DNA of 64,000 nt from JBAXTE01 sp963556065 (GCA_963556065.3 CAUVYH020000013.1:186001-250000); one strand, 5' to 3'; shown: positions 1 to 12,569, numbered from the stretch's first letter. Notes: generated from the sequence alone by a model not told the origin. Numbers and translations: made by a program.

Positions 1-160
1 AACCTGTCATTAATAACGAAGAATAAACCCATTGGCTGTTGTTACAGGTGTCATCATGAATAAAAACGACCTCATTACTTCCAAAAAAAGTAACATTTGT
101 CTGTGAAAATGCGACATTCACAGATACTAAAAATAGAACAAATAACGATTTGAATTTCAT
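1..160 (-). CDS. Exported protein, 5' part only (cut by window edge)
   Basis: The reading frame starts with ATG at 160 and runs off the window after 53 codons. The first 19 residues are a typical signal peptide: MKFKS, then a hydrophobic stretch (LFVLFLVSV), ending in AFSQ, so cleavage after Ser or Gln is likely. The mature part begins TNVTFFGSNEVVFIHDD and matches nothing I recognise. The partial exported protein at the right edge has the same kind of N-terminus, so both may be secreted T9SS-type cargo, but the sorting domain would lie outside the window. Confidence 0.6.
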   Translation of the reverse strand, partial: MKFKSLFVLFLVSVNVAFSQTNVTFFGSNEVVFIHDDTCNNSQWVYSSLLMTG

Positions 161-291
161 GGGATATTTTTTAACGGTTAATATGGTTAAGTCGTTAAAA
201 AAATGATTTTAGTTGCACTTAAGCAATCCAATCAAGAACTATTCCTATGCGGGTGTTCTAATTTATTTGCTTTTTTTAGAACCGAATACGT

Positions 292-840
292 TCAAAAACT
301 GTGTTCTGGACTGAGAAGGCTGAAAGATTCCTTTTTTACCGATTTCACGTCCTCTATGCTAAAAAAAGCATCGGGAATATGATTTTCTACGACTTTGATA
401 TAATCTTGCAAGTTCTTTCTACTGATAATAGAGAATATAATTTTAAGCTCTCCCATCCGTCCCTCCGCATCAATGATGCTATATCCGATGACGTGTCGGC
501 TCATATAATTGATCAACTCGGAATAATCTGTTTTTGGAAATACCCTGACAATTACATGTCCCAGCGAGATTTTCTCTTCGAGAACCATTCCCACATAATT
601 TCCTATGGCAAATCCTAAGCCGTATGCAACAAAGGTGACCCAGTTATCCATGTGCTTTAATATCTGACTTACTGCAAGAAGCCAAATTAGCGATTCAAAA
701 AATGCTAGAAACGGAGCCACATTTTTGTGTCCTTTAGAAACCAATATCAACCGCAGAGTGCCTATACTCTGATCGCTGATGCGCGCCAAACAAATCAGCA
801 ATGGTAATAGAAACATGTAAAAAATGAAGAATTCAACCAA
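292..840 (-). CDS. UPF0316 family membrane protein (DUF5698 plus DUF2179)
   Basis: This 182-residue protein has two or three hydrophobic segments in its first 80 residues (for example FYMFLLPLLICLA and the region around VTFVAYGLGFAIGNYVGMVL). A soluble domain of about 90 residues follows, starting near KISLGHVIVRVFPKTD. That arrangement and the motifs SDQSIGTLRLI and FFESLIWLLAVSQI are typical of UPF0316 proteins, which join a DUF5698 membrane part to a DUF2179 PII-like domain. The family function is unknown; a ligand-sensing membrane protein is the usual guess. It lies 22 nt downstream of the YD-like gene on the same strand, so the two may be co-transcribed. The length is normal for the family. 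Confidence 0.8.
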   Translation of the reverse strand: MVEFFIFYMFLLPLLICLARISDQSIGTLRLILVSKGHKNVAPFLAFFESLIWLLAVSQILKHMDNWVTFVAYGLGFAIGNYVGMVLEEKISLGHVIVRVFPKTDYSELINYMSRHVIGYSIIDAEGRMGELKIIFSIISRKNLQDYIKVVENHIPDAFFSIEDVKSVKKESFSLLSPEHSF

Positions 841-862
841 TCAGCAGATAATAGTTCCATCT

Positions 863-1806
863 TTATTCAAAAAACGCATATTCATATTCCGTGGTGACCC
901 GTTTTACCATCTCAAATTCTTCATCGGATTCCTCTTCCGATTCTGATTTTTCTTCCGATTTTTCACGAATATATGTTGTAGTTTTGATCAATTCTTCGCC
1001 TAAATATTCATATTCCCATTTTACGAGCAGCTCTTCATCCTCATTAAATTTCTCCTGAAGCATCATCTGCCCACTATCACTATAGGTATATCGGGTTGTT
1101 GATATTCCATGAACATCTCGTCGATCAGGGTAATATTTCTTCCCTGGTCATCATATTCAAAAGTCGTTTTGATTGCAAGTTGGTCTTTTTTGTTATAATA
1201 CAACGATTTAATGCGATTTCCGGCTTCATCATACTCATACTTATGCGAGTGTTTATCTCCTTCGAGACGATCAATCACCATGTCGGTAATAATCTTACCC
1301 TCGGAATTATACTCAAATACTTTTTCCGATTCAAGTTTCATTTCGTCATTATAATGTTCCTCGTGGGTTAATAATTTATCGGTATATGAAAATTTAATGA
1401 GCATATAAAGTTCATTATCCGAATCCATATTGCGTTTTTCGATAAGCAGATCGCCATCATACACATAATGAGTGTAGTCGCTATCGTCCATTTCCGCATA
1501 ATAGCAAGCTTCCCCGATAACTTTACCGGCATCGTCGTAATCGAATTTATGCGTTTCCATCAACTGACTGTCTTCATCGAAAATGGAGTGTTCAATCCGC
1601 TGGTTCTTATCGTTGTATTTGTTGGTATAATGATTTTCAACCCAGCCATCGGGACGATAACCGATTTCTTTAACGATATTATTGTTCAAATCAAATTCTT
1701 TAATTGAAGCCAGATAGCGTCCTGTGGAATCGGCATAATCAAAATCGACAAGAGCCAAATCGTTTTGAATGTAAGTATGTACAGATTTTACAGCTTTTTG
1801 CGACAT
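863..1806 (-). CDS. YD-like repeat protein, one frame break
   Basis: The frame opens at 1806 and stops at 1063, in a stretch (DIPIVIVGR) unlike the rest of the protein. In the next frame the repeat pattern continues without loss (TRYTYSDSGQMMLQEKFNED) to a stop at 863. One missing base in the run near 1095-1101 joins both parts into 314 residues. The protein consists of repeated units of the form Y-x-YD-x-x-G-x-x-I with acidic residues, similar to the YD/RHS or MORN-like antitoxin-style repeats of Bacteroidota. The tail is rich in Glu and Ser (about residues 275-300). There is no signal peptide, so it is probably cytoplasmic. The function is unknown. It lies upstream of the UPF0316 gene and diverges from the prolyl oligopeptidase. 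Confidence 0.65.
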
Positions 1807-1834
1807 AATTGTAACTTTAATAGATGAAAATTGT

Positions 1835-1842
1835 TAACTTTG
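1835..1842 (+). promoter_or_regulatory. Possible -7 box (TAACTTTG) of the prolyl oligopeptidase gene
   Basis: TAACTTTG fits the Bacteroidota TAnnTTTG box and lies 37 nt before the ATG at 1879. No good TTTG -33 box is seen at 19-21 nt, so the call is weak. Confidence 0.35.
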
Positions 1843-1878
1843 GCAAGTTAAGTAAAAGAATAAAAAAGCAACTATAAA

Positions 1879-4029
1879 ATGAAAACAAAAATCATAATTA
1901 TTTCGATGATTACTTTTGCATCCATGATTTCTATGGCACAAAAAATCACTTACCCTGTCACTAAAAAGGTAAAACAAGCCGATACTTATTTTGGGACTAA
2001 AGTAGCTGATCCCTATCGCTGGCTTGAGGACGACAAGTCTGCAGCTACTGCCGAATGGGTAAAACAACAGAATGTCGTAACCAACAATTATCTGCTTGCC
2101 ATTCCCCACCGCAATGAGATTAAGGAGCGACTAACCGAATTGTGGGATTATCCTAAAATGGGTGTTCCTTTTCGCAAAGGGAATTTTCTATTTTATTACA
2201 AAAACAGCGGTACCCAAAATCAAAGCGTACTCTATGTACAAAACCTGACAACAAGTGAAGAGCGAATACTTCTTGATCCGAACACAATGTCGGGCGACGG
2301 CACATTGTCGTTAGGAAATATTTCCGTAACCAAAGACGGTCAATATTTGGCCTATAGTTATGCTTTAAGCGGCTCCGACTGGAATGAAATCAGAATTATT
2401 GAGGTTGAGGGAGTTCAACTGAACGACACGTTAAAATGGATAAAATTCTCCGATATTTCCTGGTCGGGCAACGGTTTTTATTACAGCCGCTACGATGCAC
2501 CTAAAGGGGACGCATTATCGGCAAAAAATGAATTCCACAAAGTATATTATCATAGGCTAAATACTCCACAGATTAAAGATCAACTAATATTTGAAGATCC
2601 CAAAGCACCGCTACGAAATTACTCTTTGTCGGTAAGTGACGACCAAACTTATCAGTTTTTGTATGCAACAGAATCTACAAGTGGCAATGCGCTTTCATTT
2701 CGTAAAGCCGGAAATAACAATGTTCCATTTATACCCATTGCCACAGGTTTTAAATCGGACAATTCCATCATCGATGTTATTAATGGTAAATTTTTAATGC
2801 TTACCAACGACGAAGCTCCAAACATGAAACTGGTACTGGTAGATCCCAACAAGCCCCAGCGTGAAAACTGGAAAACTTTTGTTCCCGAATCCAATGCCGT
2901 GATCGAATCGGCACAACTAGCCTATGGGATGGTTTACGTGCAATATATGGAAAATGCACAATCGAAAGCCAATTTTTACGCATTGGATGGAACGTTCGTA
3001 AAAACATTGCCACTTCCGGGATTAGGTACTATCAGCGGGTTTAACGGCGATAAGGACGATGTAGCAGCATACTTTGCATTCACTTCATTTACTTATCCTT
3101 CCACGATTTTCAAAGTGGATATGGTAAACATCTCAACATCCGTCTATTTTGCCCCTAAAATTGATTTCAATCCCGAAAATTACATATCGGAGCAGGTGAA
3201 ATACAAAAGTAAAGACGGAACTTCCGTAACAATGTTTATTGTTAGAAATAAAAAGGTGAAAACAACCGGCGATAATCCCACACTATTGTATGGATATGGT
3301 GGTTTTAATATCAGCCTAACACCATCATTCAGCATTAGTCGTCTTTTGTTTTTAGAACAAGGCGGAATTATAGCAATACCCAACTTAAGAGGCGGTGGAG
3401 AATACGGTCAGAAATGGCATCAGGCAGGCACAAAATTAGAAAAACAAAATACTTTTGATGATTTTATTTCTGCTGCCGAATATCTAATCCGGGAAAAATA
3501 CACTTCAAGTTCAAAATTAGCTATACAAGGAGGCTCAAATGGCGGATTGCTGGTAGGTGCCTGCATGACGCAGCGCCCCGATCTGTTCAAGGTTGCTGTT
3601 CCTCAAGTCGGGGTTCTGGATATGTTGCGTTATCACCTGTTTACCATCGGATGGGCCTGGAAATCAGATTATGGTAGCAGCGAAAAGAAAAATGAATTTC
3701 AATATATCTATAAATATTCTCCGCTTCATAATTTAAAAAAAGGAATACAATATCCTGCAACGTTGATTACTACTGCCGACCACGATGACCGGGTAGTACC
3801 TGCACACTCTTTTAAATTTGCTGCAACCTTGCAAGAATGTCAGACCGGTGAAAATCCGGTGCTCATTCGCATTGAATCGAAAGCCGGTCACGGAGCAGGA
3901 AAACCAACCGCAAAACAGATAGAAGAGACCACAGATATTTGGGCTTTCATTTTCCATAATCTCAATTTAAAATATTTGACAAAAGAAGAATTAAAAGATC
4001 AAAACAAAAACTCTACTAAATTTAAGTAG
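1879..4029 (+). CDS. Exported prolyl oligopeptidase (S9A)
   Basis: This 716-residue serine peptidase cleaves short peptides after proline. A signal peptide (MKTKIIIISMITFASMISMA, then Q) places it in the periplasm or beyond. An N-terminal stretch with YPVTKK, DPYRWLEDD and WVKQQN marks the family, then comes the seven-bladed propeller, then the alpha/beta-hydrolase domain from about residue 430. The catalytic triad is visible: Ser in GGSNGG (about residue 552), Asp in DHDDRV (about 636) and His in AGHGAGK (about 671). GGGEYGQKWH is the conserved motif ahead of the nucleophile. The length is normal. Only 58 nt separate it from the shikimate genes, but the link looks incidental. Confidence 0.93.
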   Translation: MKTKIIIISMITFASMISMAQKITYPVTKKVKQADTYFGTKVADPYRWLEDDKSAATAEWVKQQNVVTNNYLLAIPHRNEIKERLTELWDYPKMGVPFRKGNFLFYYKNSGTQNQSVLYVQNLTTSEERILLDPNTMSGDGTLSLGNISVTKDGQYLAYSYALSGSDWNEIRIIEVEGVQLNDTLKWIKFSDISWSGNGFYYSRYDAPKGDALSAKNEFHKVYYHRLNTPQIKDQLIFEDPKAPLRNYSLSVSDDQTYQFLYATESTSGNALSFRKAGNNNVPFIPIATGFKSDNSIIDVINGKFLMLTNDEAPNMKLVLVDPNKPQRENWKTFVPESNAVIESAQLAYGMVYVQYMENAQSKANFYALDGTFVKTLPLPGLGTISGFNGDKDDVAAYFAFTSFTYPSTIFKVDMVNISTSVYFAPKIDFNPENYISEQVKYKSKDGTSVTMFIVRNKKVKTTGDNPTLLYGYGGFNISLTPSFSISRLLFLEQGGIIAIPNLRGGGEYGQKWHQAGTKLEKQNTFDDFISAAEYLIREKYTSSSKLAIQGGSNGGLLVGACMTQRPDLFKVAVPQVGVLDMLRYHLFTIGWAWKSDYGSSEKKNEFQYIYKYSPLHNLKKGIQYPATLITTADHDDRVVPAHSFKFAATLQECQTGENPVLIRIESKAGHGAGKPTAKQIEETTDIWAFIFHNLNLKYLTKEELKDQNKNSTKFK

Positions 4030-4087
4030 CAAAGAAGTACAAAAGACGGAACACACAAAAAAGCAAACCTCTCAGAACTTTAAAAGA

Positions 4088-5137
4088 ATGATTTCACAGA
4101 TCAAGCCATATATCATTGCCGGACCATGCAGTGCCGAGTCGGAAGAGCAGATAATGACCTGCGCTAAAGCCTTATCAGACGACAAGAGAGTCTCTGTTTT
4201 TAGAGCCGGCATCTGGAAGCCAAGAACGCGCCCCGGCTCTTATGAAGGCATCGGCGACAAGGGATTAAAGTGGTTGCAGCAAGTAAAACTGGAAACAGGC
4301 TTAAGAACAGCCACAGAAGTTGCCACAATAAAGCATATCAGTGAGGCACTCAAACACGATATTGATGTGCTGTGGATCGGAGCCCGTACTTCAGGAAATC
4401 CATTTTCGATGCAGGAAATTGCAGAAGCATTAACAGGAGTTGATACTACGGTATTTATAAAAAACCCGGTAAATCCCGATTTAGAACTTTGGGTCGGCGC
4501 TGTAGAACGTATTCGTAAGGCAGGCATTAAAAACATCGGCATTATCCACAGAGGATTTTCAAGTTATGAAAAACTCAGATACAAAAATCAACCGCTATGG
4601 CAATTACCAATTGAAATGAAACGGAGATTTCCTGAAATTCCGATTGTTTGTGATCCGAGCCATATTTCGGGGAATAGTGCTTACCTCTTGGAAATTTCTC
4701 AAAAGGCAATGGATTTGGACTATGATGGGCTTATGATTGAGGTACATCCTAATCCGAATTGTGCCCTTAGCGATGTAAAGCAGCAGATTACGCCGGCTCA
4801 GTTTTCCGGTTTGCTTGACAAGTTAGTTCTTAGAACTCCAAACTCGTCCGATGTTAATTTTATTCATATCCTTGAAGAATTGCGTGCCAAAGTAAACAAT
4901 TGTGATGAAAAAATTGTTGAACTTTTAAGCCTAAGGATGGAGATTGCAAGAGAAATCGGTCGTTATAAAAAAGAGAATAAAATTACCATACTCCAAAAAA
5001 ACCGTTGGAAAGAAATCATTGCACAAGCTGAGCAGAAAGGAACTCTTTACGGACTGAGCAAAGAACTTATCGACGCTATTTTCAATGCAATACATATTGA
5101 ATCCATCAATAATCAGAATGCTATTATGAACAAATAA
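4088..5137 (+). CDS. Bifunctional DAHP synthase / chorismate mutase
   Basis: This 349-residue fusion catalyses the first shikimate-pathway step (phosphoenolpyruvate plus erythrose 4-phosphate to DAHP) and the conversion of chorismate to prephenate. Residues 1 to about 260 are a KDO8P-synthase-like type I DAHP synthase: AGPCSAES at residues 12-19, RAGIWKPRTRPGS, KNPVNPD, IHRGFSSYE, CDPSHISG and the metal region IEVHPNP. Residues about 262-345 are an AroQ-type chorismate mutase with the expected Arg/Lys pattern (LEELRAKVN, LLSLRMEIAREIGRYKKEN). This fusion is usual in Bacteroidota. In the family the mutase domain often gives feedback control of the synthase. It is first in a five-gene operon; aroB starts 10 nt after its stop. 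Confidence 0.95.
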   Translation: MISQIKPYIIAGPCSAESEEQIMTCAKALSDDKRVSVFRAGIWKPRTRPGSYEGIGDKGLKWLQQVKLETGLRTATEVATIKHISEALKHDIDVLWIGARTSGNPFSMQEIAEALTGVDTTVFIKNPVNPDLELWVGAVERIRKAGIKNIGIIHRGFSSYEKLRYKNQPLWQLPIEMKRRFPEIPIVCDPSHISGNSAYLLEISQKAMDLDYDGLMIEVHPNPNCALSDVKQQITPAQFSGLLDKLVLRTPNSSDVNFIHILEELRAKVNNCDEKIVELLSLRMEIAREIGRYKKENKITILQKNRWKEIIAQAEQKGTLYGLSKELIDAIFNAIHIESINNQNAIMNK

Positions 5138-5147
5138 ATTACTGATT

Positions 5148-6191
5148 ATGAATACAATAATTAAATCCGACAAATCAAGTCATAAAGAATCAATAATTTT
5201 TACCGAAGAATCAATTGACGGCATACTAAAGCGCATAGATCACTGTTCATCGACAATTGTAATCATCGACAAGAATGTAAGCCGGATTTATCCCGACATA
5301 TTTGCTGATTTTCCCAAAATTATCATTCACGCAGTTGAATCAAACAAGACTTTAGAGACGGTTTTATACATCTACGAAAAACTCATTAAATTGGAAGCAG
5401 ACCGACACACCTTCTTGTTGGGAATTGGAGGTGGAATTATCTGCGATATCACCGGGTTTGTAGCTTCCACATACATGAGAGGTATCCGCTTCGGCTATAT
5501 TGCAACAACGCTAATGGCTCAAGTAGATGCCGCCATCGGAGGAAAGAATGGGGTTAACGTTCTCCGCTATAAAAATATGGCCGGAACATTTACACTTCCT
5601 GAATTTGTCTGGTGCAACTTAAACATGCTTACTACACTTCCTGCCCATGAAATAAGTACAGGTTTTGCTGAAATCATTAAATATGGGTTGATTGAAAATC
5701 CATCAATACTTGATTTTATTGAACAAAATATAGAGAGCATAAGCGTTTTTAAATATGATATTTACAAGCAATTAATTGAACAATGTATTTTAATAAAAGC
5801 AGGTATTGTCAATGCTGATTTGCAAGATAAAGGAGTGCGAAAGATTTTAAATTTCGGACATACCCTTGCGCATGCCATTGAGAAAAGCACATCATTGTAT
5901 AACCACGGGGAAGCTGTAAGCATTGGGATGATTGCTTCGTTAATGATTTCAAATAAAAAAGGACATGTTAAAAGTGAAGAAATTGAGCGAATAAAAAAGC
6001 TTCTTCGTCATTTTGATTTACCCACAGAAATAGAGTATAAACTCGTTAAATCGGCAATTGATAAAATTGCTATGGATAAAAAAAAGGATCTGCATTCCAT
6101 CGATTTTATCATTCTCACAGAAATCGGTCATGCCCAAATTATTCCTATTGAAATCAGTGAATTAAAAACTTTACTTCTAAGTTCAATATGA
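5148..6191 (+). CDS. aroB: 3-dehydroquinate synthase
   Basis: This enzyme converts DAHP to 3-dehydroquinate using NAD and a divalent metal. It has 347 residues, normal for AroB. Clear motifs are GIGGGIICDITGFVAS (NAD binding, near residue 98), YMRGIRFGYIATTLMAQVDAAIGGKN, and the metal ligands in GFAEIIKYG, NFGHTLAHAIE and NHGEAVSIG. It is the second gene of the shikimate operon, and its stop overlaps the start of aroK by 4 nt (ATGA), which suggests translational coupling. Confidence 0.96.
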   Translation: MNTIIKSDKSSHKESIIFTEESIDGILKRIDHCSSTIVIIDKNVSRIYPDIFADFPKIIIHAVESNKTLETVLYIYEKLIKLEADRHTFLLGIGGGIICDITGFVASTYMRGIRFGYIATTLMAQVDAAIGGKNGVNVLRYKNMAGTFTLPEFVWCNLNMLTTLPAHEISTGFAEIIKYGLIENPSILDFIEQNIESISVFKYDIYKQLIEQCILIKAGIVNADLQDKGVRKILNFGHTLAHAIEKSTSLYNHGEAVSIGMIASLMISNKKGHVKSEEIERIKKLLRHFDLPTEIEYKLVKSAIDKIAMDKKKDLHSIDFIILTEIGHAQIIPIEISELKTLLLSSI

Positions 6192-6751
6192 TTGAAAAGC
6201 CTGAGTTTATAACATCTGATAATATTTTAAAAAACAAGAACAATATTACTTTTATCGGTTTTATGGGTACCGGAAAAACTACTATCGGCATGAATCTGGC
6301 ATATAAAACCGGATTAAAATTTGTAGATGTCGATCGATCAATTGTTGAAAGGACAGGGTTGGATATTCCTTCCATTTTTAGTCAATACGGAGAGAGCTAT
6401 TTTCGGGAGCTCGAAAAAGAAATTCTAAATCTTGTATTAAATGGTGAAAGACAAATTATTTCGTGCGGAGGAGGTATAATTAGTGATGAGTCGAACCGGA
6501 AAATACTCAAAGCAAAAGCTATAAACTGCTGGCTATACAATAGCCCTGAAATCTCAGTTTCGAGATTAAAATCACCGGATCGTCCATTACTCAACACAGA
6601 AAATCCGCTAACAACGGCTAAACTGCTAATGGAGAAAAGAATTCCATTATATCAAGAGGTTGCCGACATTAAACTGAACACGGAAAAACTCACAATAGAT
6701 CAAATAGTAGCCATCTTTTATGAACACACGTATAAAACCTTCTTCTGTTAA
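6188..6751 (+). CDS. aroK: Shikimate kinase
   Basis: This kinase phosphorylates shikimate with ATP. It has 187 residues with Walker A GFMGTGKTT near residue 25, the shikimate-binding DVDRSIVERTG (Asp near residue 49), the Walker B-like SCGGGII and the lid Arg in SPDRPLL. About 15 extra residues precede the usual N-terminus. The ATG overlaps the aroB stop by 4 nt, and its last 32 nt overlap the start of aroA in another frame. Confidence 0.95.
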   Translation: MIEKPEFITSDNILKNKNNITFIGFMGTGKTTIGMNLAYKTGLKFVDVDRSIVERTGLDIPSIFSQYGESYFRELEKEILNLVLNGERQIISCGGGIISDESNRKILKAKAINCWLYNSPEISVSRLKSPDRPLLNTENPLTTAKLLMEKRIPLYQEVADIKLNTEKLTIDQIVAIFYEHTYKTFFC

Positions 6752-7961
6752 TGGAGTAATTCATGTTCCTGCTTCAAAAAGCTACTTGCAACGAGCAATT
6801 GTGGCTTCAATATTAGCTGACGGATGTTCCACGTTAAGTAGATGCAGTTTTTGTGACGATACAAATGCCATACTGGAGATTGCTCGTAATCTTGGTGCTA
6901 AGGTACATTTAAGGGGGGATATTCTCGAAATCAAAGGAAAGTTTTCCGCTCCTAAAGCTATTCTAAATTGTCAGGAGTCGGGCTTGGCGCTAAGAATGCT
7001 GTCACCGGTTGTTGCAACGCTACCGTCTTCGACGACAATTACCGGCGAGAATTCTCTCCTAAACCGACCTATTAGTATGATAACAGATGCTTTTGCCCAA
7101 TTAAAAGTTGAATTTACCACTTCTCACGGCAAACTTCCTATAACCGTTGCCGGCAACCTTTTGGGAAATGATATTGAAATTGACGGTTCTCAAGGCTCTC
7201 AAATACTAACCGGTTTGCTGATGGCTCTTCCTTTGACGAAAAACGGAGGAAAAATAAGTGTCCATAATCTCAAAAGCAAACCGTATATCGAAATGACACT
7301 GAATGTGCTTAAAGAGTGGGACATTCGAATCATAAACCAAAACTTCTCGGAATTTTTCATACCCGGAAACCAGCAATATAAATCGGCTAATTATTCCATA
7401 GAAGGCGATTGGAGCAGTGCTGCCTTTATGATAGTTGCTGCGGCTATCGGTGGAGAAATCACTATTCACGGGTTAAATACCGAAAGTAAGCAAGGAGACA
7501 TGAAAATTCTTGAAATCCTGAGTACAGTGGGTGCATCCGTGTCTTTTTTGAACGATGCGATAACAATAAAAAAAATGCATTTAAACGGATTCGATTTTAA
7601 TGCCTCCGATTATCCTGATTTGTTTCCACCATTAGTAGCATTGGCAGCACATTGCAATTCAAAATCCACCATTTATGGGGTATCCAGGCTTTTAAGCAAG
7701 GAAAGTAACAGAGCTCTAACGTTAGTTGAAGAATTTTCAAAAATCGGAGTGAAAATCACAATTTTAGACGATAAAATGGTTGTTGTACCTTCAAAAATTA
7801 AATTTAATACCGTAAATTCGCACAATGATCACCGGATTGCAATGGCATTAGCAATAGCAGCATTATCGTCCGATTCAGGAATTGAGATTGAAGGATTTGA
7901 ATGCATAAAAAAATCATATCCTGAGTTTTATAATGATTTGAAAATAATAACACAACAATAA
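6720..7961 (+). CDS. aroA: 3-phosphoshikimate 1-carboxyvinyltransferase (EPSP synthase)
   Basis: This enzyme adds enolpyruvate from PEP to shikimate 3-phosphate. It has 413 residues. PASKSYLQRA near residue 18 holds the substrate-binding Lys/Ser, ESGLALRML and DGSQGSQILTGLLMALPL carry conserved contacts, DYPDLFPPLVALAA holds the catalytic Asp, and KESNRA and HNDHRIAMALAIAAL hold the PEP-binding Arg residues. Glycine-rich class I positions are altered as in other Bacteroidota enzymes. The ATG at 6720 keeps the N-terminal beta-strand before PASKS, so the 32-nt overlap with aroK seems real. Confidence 0.95.
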   Translation: MNTRIKPSSVNGVIHVPASKSYLQRAIVASILADGCSTLSRCSFCDDTNAILEIARNLGAKVHLRGDILEIKGKFSAPKAILNCQESGLALRMLSPVVATLPSSTTITGENSLLNRPISMITDAFAQLKVEFTTSHGKLPITVAGNLLGNDIEIDGSQGSQILTGLLMALPLTKNGGKISVHNLKSKPYIEMTLNVLKEWDIRIINQNFSEFFIPGNQQYKSANYSIEGDWSSAAFMIVAAAIGGEITIHGLNTESKQGDMKILEILSTVGASVSFLNDAITIKKMHLNGFDFNASDYPDLFPPLVALAAHCNSKSTIYGVSRLLSKESNRALTLVEEFSKIGVKITILDDKMVVVPSKIKFNTVNSHNDHRIAMALAIAALSSDSGIEIEGFECIKKSYPEFYNDLKIITQQ

Positions 7962-7962
7962 A

Positions 7963-8956
7963 ATGAATCAGTTTGGAACAGCATATCGAATATCCATTTT
8001 CGGCGAGTCTCATGGTAAAGGCATAGGAATTATTGTAGATGGCTGCCCTGCTGGAATTCCACTTACCGAGAATGATTTTATTCCCGACTTAGCACGCCGT
8101 CGCTCCGGTGCCAAAGGAACTACATCAAGAGAAGAAAAAGATGAAGTTATCTTCATGAGCGGAATCTATAATAATTTCACCACAGGAACACCTATTACCT
8201 TGTTTTTCGAAAATAAAGAGGTTCAATCTTCCGATTATTCAGATATTATTGCCACTCCCCGACCCGGCCATGCCGATTTTGTAGCAAATAACAAGTGGAT
8301 GGGGTTTAATGATGCCCGAGGTGGGGGGCATTTTTCGGGTCGATTGACCCTTGGACTGGTTGCAGCCGGAACCATTGCTAAAAAAATAATTTCTCCTATA
8401 AAAATCTCTGCATCCATGCTAGAAGCAGGTGGGCATAAAAACATCGAATCTGCAATACAACAAGCCATTGACAACCAAGACTCTATCGGTGGAATAGTGG
8501 AATGCACTGCAACCCCCATGCCTGTAGGAATTGGCGAGCCGTTTTTCAATTCTGTTGAGTCAATGATTAGCCATCTTGCATTTTCAATACCGGGAATAAA
8601 AGGAATCGAATTTGGAAATGGCTTTGGTGCGACAAAAATGACCGGATCCCAACATAACGACTCCTATTTGAACATCAAAGGCACTACGAGAACAAATCAT
8701 GCCGGAGGCATCAACGGAGGTATTTCCAATGGGAACGATCTGGTTTTCAGAGTTGCCGTTAAGCCTACATCAAGCACTCCAGCGAATCAGGAGACCTTGA
8801 ATTTTTAAAACAAAAAAAGTAGAATCTATAAAAATAAAAGGACGACACGATTTATGCTTTGCCTTACGCATTCCCCCTATATTGGAAGCTATCACAGGAA
8901 TAGCATTAGCAGACTTGATTTTGCAAAAAAATAACTTGAACGGAATAAAAATTTAA
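7963..8956 (+). CDS. aroC: Chorismate synthase, one frame break
   Basis: This FMN-dependent enzyme makes chorismate from EPSP. The open frame ends at 8808 after KPTSSTPANQETLNF, but the next frame continues with the conserved C-terminus (KGRHDLCFALRIPPILEAI) to a stop at 8956. Removing one T from the five-T run at 8802-8806 gives one 330-residue protein. Family motifs are FGESHGKGIG, RRSGAKGTTSREEKDEV, RPGHADF and GGGHFSGRLT. RPGHAD with FSGRLT, rather than RPSHAD with SSARET, marks the clostridia-like subtype, somewhat shorter than usual. It is the last gene of the operon. The tRNA-Gly promoter lies in its 3' end. Confidence 0.9.
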
Positions 8957-8965
8957 TTATATTTG
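8935..8965 (+). promoter_or_regulatory. Promoter of tRNA-Gly inside the aroC 3' end
   Basis: CTTG at 8935-8938, 19 nt, then TATATTTG at 8958-8965 fits the Bacteroidota promoter. The tRNA starts 10 nt further on, as expected for a start site near its 5' end. The -33 part lies in the last codons of aroC. Confidence 0.6.
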
Positions 8966-8974
8966 CAAATGAAT

Positions 8975-9046
8975 GCGGTAGTAGTTCAGTGGTAGAACAT
9001 CAGCTTCCCAAGCTGAGGGTCGTGGGTTCGAGCCCCATTTACCGCT
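8975..9046 (+). tRNA. tRNA-Gly (anticodon CCC)
   Basis: A 72-nt cloverleaf: acceptor GCGGTAG pairs with TTACCGC, anticodon stem TCAGC/GCTGA encloses the loop TTCCCAA with anticodon CCC, and the T arm has GGTTCGAGCC. The discriminator is T and CCA is not encoded. Confidence 0.95.
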
Positions 9047-9047
9047 C

Positions 9048-9080
9048 AAGGGTCTTGATTTATTTCGAGACTCTTTTTTT
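9048..9080 (+). terminator. Terminator after tRNA-Gly
   Basis: AAGGGTCT pairs with AGACTCTT (one G-T pair) and runs into seven or more T. It ends the tRNA transcript and possibly the shikimate operon. Confidence 0.65.
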
Positions 9081-9368
9081 ACACCTATTCCTATAATTTT
9101 TCAATGTTACTAGAATACTTTTTTGATTTTGTAATATTAACGAAGAAAAGGCACTTGTTTATCGCCCAATGAACAAATTGAATTCATTTCTATCCAGTGA
9201 ATTTTCAAATAATCAATTCTAAATCATAATTATTTCATAATTACACATAATAAATATCTTTTTATCTATATATTCTCCGAGTTAGTTTTAATTAGAAGAC
9301 TATACTCTTCACATCAATCAGGGGGGATGGAGTATGATTTTGTGGAATGTGTGTGGTGTTGTGGGGGT
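9081..9368. other. Intergenic, no gene seen
   Basis: An AT-rich spacer between tRNA-Gly and the rRNA operon terminator. A short G-rich patch (9322-9368) is its only distinct feature. I see no coding frame or convincing promoter. Confidence 0.5.
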
Positions 9369-9399
9369 AAAAAAAAAGCCCTCACTTTCGTGAAGGCTT
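9369..9399 (-). terminator. rRNA operon terminator
   Basis: On the minus strand AAGCCTTCAC, loop GAAA, GTGAGGGCTT, then nine T. It lies about 12 nt after the 5S 3' end and fits a rho-independent terminator of the rRNA operon. Confidence 0.85.
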
Positions 9400-9410
9400 A
9401 AAAATAAGGG

Positions 9411-9521
<111 letters not shown>

Positions 9522-9579
9522 GACCTTTAATTTCTTAAAACATCTTTAGATGATATGGGAAGCATATCAAAATCCTTGC

Positions 9580-12472
<2,893 letters not shown>

Positions 12473-12569
12473 TTGCTAATTTTGATATACTTTCACCATG
12501 TCAAATAACGTCGTTTCTCTTTCGAGATTGTGATTAAAACCAATTCCTTGATCTTAACCGTTTCTTTTG

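Noticed and set aside
1063..1066. Two separate genes overlapping by ATGA in the YD-like region
   Set aside because: The repeat pattern continues across the junction in the second frame (TRYTYSDSGQ), upstream of the apparent second start, so one gene with a missing base fits better.
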